DNA of 7,842 bases from Coriobacteriia bacterium (lineage in GTDB: Bacteria; Actinomycetota; Coriobacteriia; Anaerosomatales; JAENZW01): positions 1-7,842 of the forward strand of contig JAOUET010000082.1 in assembly GCA_029858605.1 (NCBI GenBank), written 5' to 3'. A model generated the notes under the pieces. That model worked only from the letters and a program-made list of their open reading frames with translations, did no database searches and was not told the origin of the DNA. This document shows, piece by piece, positions 1-6,930 of the stretch (the first letter of the stretch is position 1; every line of letters begins with the position of its first letter). Made by a program: the position numbers and the translations under genes.

Positions 1-1
1 C

Positions 2-256
2 AACGAGATCGGCGGCACCGAGATAACGGCGAACGACAGAACCGTCTGTTCGGCATGCCACACGAACGCCTCGACGTCGTTCCCTGCGGGCGAGGCGCAA
101 CGTGAGGCAGGCACCGGGTATCTGACGGATGGGACCTGGCCGGGCGACGCGGTCTACAACACGGCATGGAACGCAGTCGCGCGCACCGGAAGCGCTCACC
201 TGACCGCACTCGGAGGGGGAGGCTCATCGCTTCCTGGCATCTACGCGGCCGGTGAC
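2..256 (+). repeat. Tail of a preceding cytochrome module
   Basis: These 85 codons match the ends of modules A and B. The segment starts with NEIGGTEITANDRTVCSACH (heme motif at 47-61), which corresponds to NEINGSEITANDNTVCTACH near the end of module B (about 4043-4099). It continues with TGYLTDGTWPGDAVYNTAWN, close to the A-B junction sequence at about 2105-2165. The match shows that at least one more module lies upstream of the window, so the full protein has at least four. Confidence 0.9.
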
Positions 257-3200
257 TGCAAGATCTGTCACGACGTGCACGGCACCGCGAACACATACGA
301 CGAGCTGCGGCTGACGTTCACGGATGCCCAGTTCACCATATGCTTCGACTGTCACGATTCCGACGGCACGTCCTCCGTGGACATCAAGCAGTACTATCCG
401 CCCGCGGCGGGCGGCACGAACGGCGGAGACCGAGCCGGACACCAGGTTGTGACCAGTGTCGTCGGCGCAAACCTTGCGCTCGGTGAAGCGATACCCTGCT
501 ACGACTGCCACAACCCCCACGGTTCGCAGTCGGCCCACATGCTGCAGGTTCGCGACATCGGTGACGGCGCGGGCGAGATCGACGTTTCCAGTGACGACGG
601 TGTGCGCAAATTCTGCTTCGCCTGCCATGCCACCAGCGATACGGCGGAGGGCTGGACCGGTTCGGCTTGGGCCGATATCACGGGCGCCACCGTTGAGGGC
701 TTCGAGCGAGATGGCTCCGACGGCAGCGTGCTGCGGCTTCCGAATGTGAACGGGCACCGCAAGGCTGATGCACAGTCCTGCTACCAGTGTCATGGCAACG
801 ATGCCACGAACAATGTGCACAACCCGACCGGAGGCATCTCCGACGGCGGACAGGACTGCTACGGCTGCCATTCGGCGTACCAATCGCCGATGGAGGACGG
901 GATTGGCGCCAAGACCGGTGCGACGCGTGCGAACTTCTACCACCACGTGCTCGGCAGCGCAACCAACGACGGCGACAAGGCGTTCGCGGCCGGCTCGTAC
1001 CCGACCTCGACGAGCGACGTCTACTGCCTGAGCTGCCACGTCGACCACGACAAGTTCAACGCGACCAAGGCGGCCAACCTGAGGGACGCGCTGGGCTCGA
1101 GCCCCGGCACCTCGACGGCAGACTACTCGTCAGCTACGGACAGCGGCATATGCACGGAGTGTCACGCAAGCAGTCTGGCGAAGCAGAGTCCGGGGACGGA
1201 TCAGAAGGACGACGAGTCCACCGCTACGCCGAAGATCGTGCCGGGTAGCGGTGCCTCGCAGTTCGGGGCATCGGCACACGACTACTACGCGACCTCGACC
1301 TACGGCGATGCGACCACGTTCAACGCGAACTGCTCTAAGTGTCACAACGACGAACAGACCAAGGACTTCCAGACCTCGACGTACAGATTCGGCGTGCACT
1401 GGTCAGCAGCCAGACGCATCCTTTCCGCTCTCGGCGGCACGGTGACAGACCCGCTGCAGGAGCAGCACTGCTACAGGTGCCACTCGGCGACCGGGGACGG
1501 GCTCACCGGCAACAAGACGGTAGCCAACCGCGACTGGTACGACGCGACGGCGATGGGCACCGCTTCCGAGCGCGTCTACCAGCAGTTCCAAAAGACTTCC
1601 GCGCATCCGGTGGTGGCTGCAGGCGGCGATTCGGTCGAGTGCGAGAGCTGCCACAACGCTCACGTGGTCACGACTGGCAACACCAAGGTCACGGACCCCG
1701 ACAACACGTACAACGCCTACACCTACACCGACATAACGAATCAGCCGACATACTGCCTGAAGTGCCACGACGGGGCGCTCCCGACGTACATCGTCGATGG
1801 CACGACGTACAGGCCTTACGCCGTGACCCAGGCGGACACCGCGCTCAACAACAAGAGCACGTATGCGGCTCGGGGTCACTGGAGCACTGCGGGCTCCATC
1901 TCGGCCGGCGAGCGCCGGTCGTGCGCCGTGTGTCACGAGAACCACGGGTCCGACTATCCCAAGCTGCTGGGGGCTTACGATGTTGCCACGAGCAGCAACC
2001 GCATCAACGGCACAGCGATCACCGGCAACAACAACACCGTCTGTTCGGCTTGCCATAGTGCCGCTTCAACGAGCTTCCCGGCGTTCACGCGAGAGGCTGT
2101 GACGGGCTACCCGACGGACGGCACGTGGCCAGGCGACGCCGTGTACAACACGGCCTGGAACGCAGTCACGCACACGGGAAGCGGCCACCTGGGTGCCAAC
2201 GGCGGCGGCACCTCTACGCTGCCCAGCAAGTTCGCCGGCTCGTGCAACGTGTGCCACAACGTCCACGGGACGGCGAATACCTACGACGAACTCAACCTGG
2301 CTCTCGCCAAGCAGAACTTTGCAGTCTGCTTCGACTGCCACGACTCCGACGGCCCGGCGGCGCGGAACATCAAGACGTACTACCCGGTTGCGGCCGGAGG
2401 TTCCGGAGGCGGTAGCGGGCATGAGATAGTCTCGGATGTCGTAGGTGCGAACCTGGCCCTCGGCGAAGCTCTGCCGTGCTACGACTGCCACAACCCGCAC
2501 GGCACTTCCAGCTCGAGCTACGGCCTGCTCGTCGTCACCATGACCGACGGCAGTACGACGATCGTGCTGGGGGACGGCGTCGACGAGATCAAGATGAGCC
2601 CGGCGGACCAGTCTACTGCGGCCAACGTGCGCAACTTCTGCTTCTGCTGCCACACCACATCCGACACCAGCAAAGGATGGAACGGGTCGGCCCTTGCAGT
2701 CGTGGTTGCGGGTGCTCAAGTCGAGGGCTTCGACAGAACCACGGGTTCACAACTGCGTCTGCCGGCCCGCAGCGGCCACAGAGAGGCCGACAACCAGAGC
2801 TGCTACGTGTGTCACGGAGATGACTACTCGGGACTCTCGACGAACAACGTACACAACCCGAGCGGAGGCGTGTCAGAGGGCGGCACGGACTGCTACGCGT
2901 GCCACTCGACGTACCAGACCTACATGGAAGACGGTCTCGGCACGAAGACTGGCGCAAGTCGGGCGACCGTATATCACCACGTGATGGGCAGCGCCACCAA
3001 CGAGGGTGACAGAGCATTTGGGTTCGGCTCGTACCCGACATCGGAGACCGACCTGTACTGCCTGAGCTGCCACGTGGATCACGACCGGTTCAACGCCAGC
3101 ATGTCCAGCAACTTGAGGCAGACAATAAACGGCCCGAGTCCTGCCGCCACAGACAGCGACTATCTGACCTCCGGAACGTTCGGTGTTTGCGTCAACTGTC

Positions 3201-6200
3201 ACGACACCAGCTTGAGCAAGCAGGTTGGAACTGATCAGAAGGACGACGGGTCCACGGCCACACCTGTCATAGCTGGAGGGACGGGTGCGGGCGGCTTCGG
3301 CAACTCGGCCCACCAATACACCACCACCTCATCGTTCGGTGACGCGACCACCTTCAAGGCGAACTGCTCCAAGTGTCACAACGACGAGAACAATCCCGCC
3401 TACAAGGACTTCCAGACCTCGACCAACCGGTTCGGCATCCACTGGTCTGCGACCCGACGCATTCTCTCGGCGTTGGGTGGAGCCGTGGCAGACCCGCTTC
3501 AAGAAAGCCACTGCTACCGATGTCACTCGCGCACTACTGATGGCCTGGCGGGCACCAAGAAGAGCGTGGCTGGCCGCGACTGGTACGACGCAGCGAATAT
3601 GACGGCGGCTTCCGAGCGCGTGTACGCGCAGTTCCAGTTGACGAGCAAGCACCCGGTCGTGGCAGCCGGCGGCGACTCCGTCGAGTGCGAGAGCTGCCAC
3701 AACGCTCACGTCGTCACGACGAGCGCGATCGTCACGGATCCGGACAACACGTACAACGCCTACACCTACACCGACGTCACGAACCAGCCGACATACTGCC
3801 TGAAGTGTCACGACGGGGTGCTCCCGACATATGTCGTGGACGGCACGACGTACAGGCCTTACGCCGTGACCCAGGCCGACACTGCGCTCAACAACAAGAG
3901 CACCTATGCGGCTCGGGGTCATTGGAGCACGGCCGGATCGATCTCGGCCGGCGAGCGCCAGTCCTGCGCCGCATGCCACGACAACCACGGTTCGAACGCG
4001 CCGAAGCTGCTCGGCGCATACGACATGGTCGACAGCCGCAACGAGATCAACGGCTCTGAGATCACGGCGAACGACAACACCGTGTGCACCGCGTGCCACA
4101 CTGGCGCCTCCACCAGCTACCCGACGTTCACGCGTGAGGCGGTTACCGGCTATCCGATGGACGGCACGTGGCCGGGCAACGCGGTGTACATCGGAGCCAA
4201 CGGCATCCACCGTGGGGATGCGGACGGCCAGGACGTGATATGGCCGAGCAGCGGCTATGCTGATGGCGACTGCAAGAACTGCCACGACGTACACGGAACC
4301 GCCAACACATACGACGAACTTCGCGGAACATTCGAGAACGCGGACTTCGGCAACTGCTTCGCGTGTCACGATGGCGACCCATCGAACATCAACATCAAGC
4401 AGTACTATCCAGTGGCGAACGGCGGGACGGCTGTGCAGACGGCCCAAACGAACTTCGGGCACAAGATCCAGGTCCCGACCGGCACCCTCACTGCGGGTGA
4501 GGGTCTGCCTTGCTACGACTGCCACAACCCGCACGGGAACGCGAACAGCCCCGACGGCCTGCTCGTGCAAACGATGACGGACGGTTCGACCACAATCATG
4601 GTTGGAGACGCCGCTGGTGAGATTGACATGAGCTCCGGGGCCAGCCGCCGCCGCTTCTGCTTCGCGTGCCACACGACGGCCGACACCACCGCGGGCTGGA
4701 ACGGATCCAGCTACGCCGTGGTCGGCGCCGGTGCGCTGGTCGAGGGCATCGATCGTACCGTCTACGATGCGGGCAACAAACGTGGACTCAAGCTTCCGCC
4801 GGTGAGCGGGCACAACCAGGCTGACGGGCAGGACTGCTACGGCTGTCACGGGAGCGACTACACAGGGGCTACTACGAACAACGTGCACAATCCGGGCCCC
4901 GGTGGCAGTAACGGCGGCATAAACTGCCTCAACTGCCACGGTGCCTCATCGAGCGAGCGCTACGACCGCATGATCAGCGACACCGGCTACTACCACCACG
5001 TGCTGGATTCGGCCACACCGGGCAACGCTCCGAACACGGGCACGTATCCGACATCGGAGACGGTCCTCGAGTGCGTGAGCTGCCACACGGATCACAATTA
5101 CTTCAACAGCAACAAGGGCGCGAACCTGCGCAACCGCATCAACGACACGGCGGGCACGGCCTCGAACCAGGACTTCGTCGCGGGCGGTAGCGGGGCGAAC
5201 AACTACGACGACGGCATCTGCTTGAGCTGCCACTATGCGGCACGCACGAAGAGCTCTTCACAAAAGACCGCGAATGCGTCGGCGCAAACGCTTGCGATGA
5301 GCGCTACGAACTATGACGTGTCGCTGCACGACTACGAGGTCAACAACTCGGCTTTGGTTGGATACGGCACATCGGCGTTCCGAGCCAACTGCACCAAGTG
5401 TCACGACGACGAGCAGGAGACGCTGAAGACGTACCAGTCCGGAACGTACAAGATCGGCACGCACTATTCGGCTGAAGCGCGCATCGCCAAGGCGCTGGGT
5501 GCGGCGCTTACCGCGTCGGGCACCGCCACGGAAGAGAACCTCTGCTACGAGTGTCATTCGACGACCGCAAACGGGTTCAAGTCAGTGGCGAACCGCGATG
5601 GATACAACGTGATCGCCATGACATCGGCTTCGGAAGCGATCTACAACGAGTTCAATACGAGAACGAACAGGCATCCGGTGGCCACCTTCTCGGGCAGGCA
5701 CAAAGCCGATGAGGGTGGATCCTCCAACTGGAACCCGGCATCGAGTCGTCACGTCGAGTGCGAAGACTGCCACAACCCGCACGAGGCGCGCACAGGAATC
5801 ACCGCGTGGCCGGACAACACGAGCGAGCGAGGAAGCACCGCGCCCGCGATAGCTGGCTCCAACCTGGGCGTCTGGGGCGTGGGTCTCAACGGCAGCAACT
5901 GGTCGTGGGCGGGCATGGCCTCGCCCAATGCGCAGGACTCCACGTACCCGACCTACTCGCGGTTGACTACGTCGGGATACCAGTGGCAGCTATGTCTGAA
6001 GTGTCACAGCACGTATGCGTGGGGCACGACAGCTCCCACAGTTTCGGTCAACCTGTCAGGCCAGACGGGCGGCAAGCAAACGGACGTGGGCGAGGACTTC
6101 AGCCCGACGCAGCTCGCCTACCATCCGCTCTTCGCGACCGGCTTGAACCAGCCGGCTGTGGGCCTGAACTCAGCGTGGAACACCGCCACCCTGCGCAGGA

Positions 6201-6928
6201 ATATCAACGGGACCTCCAGCGGGAACGGCCTCTCGAACACGTTTACAGACGGGTGGAGGACGACCAGCATCGTGGTGTGTAGCGACTGCCATGGCAGTAG
6301 CGATGCAGCCGCGCCTTCCGGGCCGCACGGATCAGACAACAGGTGGCTTCTGCAAGGTCTTGATCCGAACATCAAGATCACCACGGTGGCGAACGGGACC
6401 GAGACCATAACCCAGCGCATCGGCGCTGCAGCGGTCACCGCGAGCGCGGCGAACTTCTGCCTGAACTGCCACCGTCCCGACGTCTACGGCTGGAACAACA
6501 CCTGTGCTCCCAACACTGATGCGGCGACACTGTCGAGGTTCTCGCACTCCACGATGTCGTCTTCGTGCTACCAGACGGCACAGTTCAAGCCAGCGGCTCT
6601 GCAGTGGTCGAGCTGTCTGCACTGTCACGGCGGGCGCAAGGACAACAGCTCGTACTTGAGTCCCGCGAACACCGTCGTACAGTCTGGCGCTGTGCACGGC
6701 ACCAGCATGGGCACGGGACATCCGAACGCCACGTACACGGACAATATGGGCCCGCGTTTCATGAACGGCGCATCGTGGTCGCAGCACAAGCTCGGGAATG
6801 TCGATCAAGTCGTCGGCTGCTTCAACTTCAACTCCAAGGCAGGCGACCCTTGTCCGGCCGCCACCGACTCCTACTCATCGTGCACGAAGCACACGCCGAA
6901 CACGTATGCGGCGAACTACGCGTACTGA
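2..6928 (+). CDS. Giant tandem-modular multiheme c-type cytochrome (5' partial)
   Basis: This is a predicted extracytoplasmic electron carrier. The frame is open from the first bases of the window to TGA at 6926-6928, so the true start and export signal lie upstream; 2308 residues are visible. I count 44 CXXCH motifs, each of which should bind one heme c. Many sit in doubled-CXXCH contexts (CYDCHNPHG, CESCHNAHV, CHDVHGTANTYDEL), as in the doubled CXXCH family of large multiheme cytochromes. The protein consists of the tail of one module, two full 14-heme modules, a 12-heme module and a 3-heme C-terminal cap. Outside the motifs it is rich in Thr, Ser, Gly, Asn, Asp and Tyr. I see no transmembrane segment, S-layer domain or sorting motif in the visible part, so it is probably soluble or surface-associated. 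Extracellular electron transfer is an inference; the substrate or partner is unknown. The family call is very secure and the physiological role is not. Confidence 0.97.
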   Translation, partial: NEIGGTEITANDRTVCSACHTNASTSFPAGEAQREAGTGYLTDGTWPGDAVYNTAWNAVARTGSAHLTALGGGGSSLPGIYAAGDCKICHDVHGTANTYDELRLTFTDAQFTICFDCHDSDGTSSVDIKQYYPPAAGGTNGGDRAGHQVVTSVVGANLALGEAIPCYDCHNPHGSQSAHMLQVRDIGDGAGEIDVSSDDGVRKFCFACHATSDTAEGWTGSAWADITGATVEGFERDGSDGSVLRLPNVNGHRKADAQSCYQCHGNDATNNVHNPTGGISDGGQDCYGCHSAYQSPMEDGIGAKTGATRANFYHHVLGSATNDGDKAFAAGSYPTSTSDVYCLSCHVDHDKFNATKAANLRDALGSSPGTSTADYSSATDSGICTECHASSLAKQSPGTDQKDDESTATPKIVPGSGASQFGASAHDYYATSTYGDATTFNANCSKCHNDEQTKDFQTSTYRFGVHWSAARRILSALGGTVTDPLQEQHCYRCHSATGDGLTGNKTVANRDWYDATAMGTASERVYQQFQKTSAHPVVAAGGDSVECESCHNAHVVTTGNTKVTDPDNTYNAYTYTDITNQPTYCLKCHDGALPTYIVDGTTYRPYAVTQADTALNNKSTYAARGHWSTAGSISAGERRSCAVCHENHGSDYPKLLGAYDVATSSNRINGTAITGNNNTVCSACHSAASTSFPAFTREAVTGYPTDGTWPGDAVYNTAWNAVTHTGSGHLGANGGGTSTLPSKFAGSCNVCHNVHGTANTYDELNLALAKQNFAVCFDCHDSDGPAARNIKTYYPVAAGGSGGGSGHEIVSDVVGANLALGEALPCYDCHNPHGTSSSSYGLLVVTMTDGSTTIVLGDGVDEIKMSPADQSTAANVRNFCFCCHTTSDTSKGWNGSALAVVVAGAQVEGFDRTTGSQLRLPARSGHREADNQSCYVCHGDDYSGLSTNNVHNPSGGVSEGGTDCYACHSTYQTYMEDGLGTKTGASRATVYHHVMGSATNEGDRAFGFGSYPTSETDLYCLSCHVDHDRFNASMSSNLRQTINGPSPAATDSDYLTSGTFGVCVNCHDTSLSKQVGTDQKDDGSTATPVIAGGTGAGGFGNSAHQYTTTSSFGDATTFKANCSKCHNDENNPAYKDFQTSTNRFGIHWSATRRILSALGGAVADPLQESHCYRCHSRTTDGLAGTKKSVAGRDWYDAANMTAASERVYAQFQLTSKHPVVAAGGDSVECESCHNAHVVTTSAIVTDPDNTYNAYTYTDVTNQPTYCLKCHDGVLPTYVVDGTTYRPYAVTQADTALNNKSTYAARGHWSTAGSISAGERQSCAACHDNHGSNAPKLLGAYDMVDSRNEINGSEITANDNTVCTACHTGASTSYPTFTREAVTGYPMDGTWPGNAVYIGANGIHRGDADGQDVIWPSSGYADGDCKNCHDVHGTANTYDELRGTFENADFGNCFACHDGDPSNINIKQYYPVANGGTAVQTAQTNFGHKIQVPTGTLTAGEGLPCYDCHNPHGNANSPDGLLVQTMTDGSTTIMVGDAAGEIDMSSGASRRRFCFACHTTADTTAGWNGSSYAVVGAGALVEGIDRTVYDAGNKRGLKLPPVSGHNQADGQDCYGCHGSDYTGATTNNVHNPGPGGSNGGINCLNCHGASSSERYDRMISDTGYYHHVLDSATPGNAPNTGTYPTSETVLECVSCHTDHNYFNSNKGANLRNRINDTAGTASNQDFVAGGSGANNYDDGICLSCHYAARTKSSSQKTANASAQTLAMSATNYDVSLHDYEVNNSALVGYGTSAFRANCTKCHDDEQETLKTYQSGTYKIGTHYSAEARIAKALGAALTASGTATEENLCYECHSTTANGFKSVANRDGYNVIAMTSASEAIYNEFNTRTNRHPVATFSGRHKADEGGSSNWNPASSRHVECEDCHNPHEARTGITAWPDNTSERGSTAPAIAGSNLGVWGVGLNGSNWSWAGMASPNAQDSTYPTYSRLTTSGYQWQLCLKCHSTYAWGTTAPTVSVNLSGQTGGKQTDVGEDFSPTQLAYHPLFATGLNQPAVGLNSAWNTATLRRNINGTSSGNGLSNTFTDGWRTTSIVVCSDCHGSSDAAAPSGPHGSDNRWLLQGLDPNIKITTVANGTETITQRIGAAAVTASAANFCLNCHRPDVYGWNNTCAPNTDAATLSRFSHSTMSSSCYQTAQFKPAALQWSSCLHCHGGRKDNSSYLSPANTVVQSGAVHGTSMGTGHPNATYTDNMGPRFMNGASWSQHKLGNVDQVVGCFNFNSKAGDPCPAATDSYSSCTKHTPNTYAANYAY
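257..2242 (+). repeat. Cytochrome module A (14 hemes, 662 residues)
   Basis: This is a complete internal repeat of the cytochrome. CXXCH motifs begin at 257, 341, 497, 614, 779, 857, 1025, 1151, 1331, 1469, 1640, 1754, 1922 and 2042. The x-x pairs in order are KI, FD, YD, FA, YQ, YG, LS, TE, SK, YR, ES, LK, AV and SA. Heme-to-heme spacing runs from 26 to 67 residues, about 47 on average. Conserved landmarks are HGTANTYDEL after heme 1, NPHG after heme 3, NNVHNP after heme 5, YHHV before heme 7, and ARGHW before heme 13. Module A has about 15 fewer residues between hemes 3 and 4 than module B, because it lacks the TMTDGSTTI loop. Module boundaries are set at the first cysteine of heme 1 for convenience; the structural boundary may differ. 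Confidence 0.93.
1625..1957 (+). repeat. Near-identical DNA tract, copy 1 (module A hemes 11-13)
   Basis: This stretch aligns with 3671-4000 almost base for base apart from a one-codon indel and scattered differences. It contains a perfect 33-base match (1700-1732 with 3743-3775) and a perfect 35-base match (1799-1833 with 3842-3876). It encodes the part from CESCHNAHV through the ARGHW segment to CAVCHENHG. The protein is more conserved here than elsewhere in the module, and many synonymous sites also match, which suggests recent duplication or gene conversion rather than selection on protein alone. Confidence 0.85.
2243..4270 (+). repeat. Cytochrome module B (14 hemes, 676 residues)
   Basis: This is the second complete repeat. 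CXXCH motifs begin at 2243, 2327, 2477, 2639, 2801, 2891, 3059, 3188, 3365, 3512, 3686, 3797, 3965 and 4085. The x-x pairs are NV, FD, YD, FC, YV, YA, LS, VN, SK, YR, ES, LK, AA and TA. Heme order and spacing follow module A closely, and several stretches are nearly identical in DNA (see the repeat pair at 1625-1957 and 3671-4000). Heme 4 is CFCCH, with an extra cysteine inside the motif. The segment between heme 14 and the next module (about 4180-4270) differs from the other junctions. Confidence 0.93.
3671..4000 (+). repeat. Near-identical DNA tract, copy 2 (module B hemes 11-13)
   Basis: This is the direct-repeat partner of 1625-1957, about 2.04 kb downstream in the same frame. Unequal recombination between the two copies would add or remove exactly one in-frame module. 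Module C has no equivalent of this tract: after its CEDCH motif the sequence is unrelated apart from the CLKCH heme. Confidence 0.85.
4271..6007 (+). repeat. Cytochrome module C (diverged last copy, 12 hemes)
   Basis: This third repeat keeps heme positions 1-12 of the module and lacks recognisable hemes 13 and 14. CXXCH motifs begin at 4271, 4355, 4511, 4658, 4835, 4925, 5072, 5219, 5390, 5543, 5759 and 5993. The x-x pairs are KN, FA, YD, FA, YG, LN, VS, LS, TK, YE, ED and LK. Shared landmarks are HGTANTYDEL, NPHG, NNVHNP and YHHV. The last two intervals are stretched: 72 and 78 residues, against 57-58 and 37-38 in A and B. The insert before the last heme is rich in Gly, Asn, Ser and Trp (about 5790-5990). 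The module is clearly homologous to A and B but older or more diverged. Confidence 0.88.
6008..6925 (+). other. C-terminal cap of the cytochrome (3 hemes plus Cys-rich tail)
   Basis: This protein region does not follow the module pattern. It carries three CXXCH motifs: CSDCH at 6278-6292, CLNCH at 6458-6472 and CLHCH at 6614-6628. The order of GPHGS, then LL, then FCLNCHRPDVYGW, then a late VHG and FMNGASW is, from memory of the family, typical of the C-termini of large multiheme cytochromes. Five cysteines lie outside CXXCH motifs, in NTCAPN, SSSCYQ, VGCFNF, DPCPAA and SSCTKH. The protein ends in YAANYAY with no hydrophobic anchor. The cap probably terminates the repeat chain, and its surface could be where a partner docks; that is inference. 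Confidence 0.75.
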
Positions 6929-6930
6929 TG
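6926..6930 (+). promoter_or_regulatory. Stop-start overlap (TGATG) coupling cytochrome and lipoprotein
   Basis: The cytochrome TGA (6926-6928) shares its A with the ATG (6928-6930) of the next gene. I see no convincing Shine-Dalgarno sequence just upstream, so the lipoprotein is probably translated by ribosomes that finish the cytochrome and restart. This would tie its output to completed cytochrome translation. Confidence 0.7.

Noticed and set aside
275..277. GTG at 275 as the start of the giant cytochrome
   Set aside because: The frame is open upstream to nt 2 and already carries two CXXCH motifs (47 and 257). The GTG codes the Val in CHDVHGTANTYDEL, which recurs in the other modules.
3329..4939. 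Long open frame on the minus strand (536 codons), and the 274-codon one at 224-1048
   Set aside because: Both are antisense to the repeat modules, are rich in Val, Arg and Ala with low complexity, and show no recognisable domain. They arise because GC-rich third positions on the plus strand suppress stop codons in the opposite frame.
257..6007. CRISPR array or short tandem DNA repeat
   Set aside because: The regular signal comes from CXXCH codons at uneven 26-78 residue spacing and from 2-kb coding modules. There are no short identical repeats with unique spacers.
6565..6927. N-terminal extension of the lipoprotein gene back to 6565
   Set aside because: It would overlap the cytochrome by over 360 bases and bury the signal peptide and lipobox inside the protein. 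The translated extension looks like out-of-frame cytochrome.
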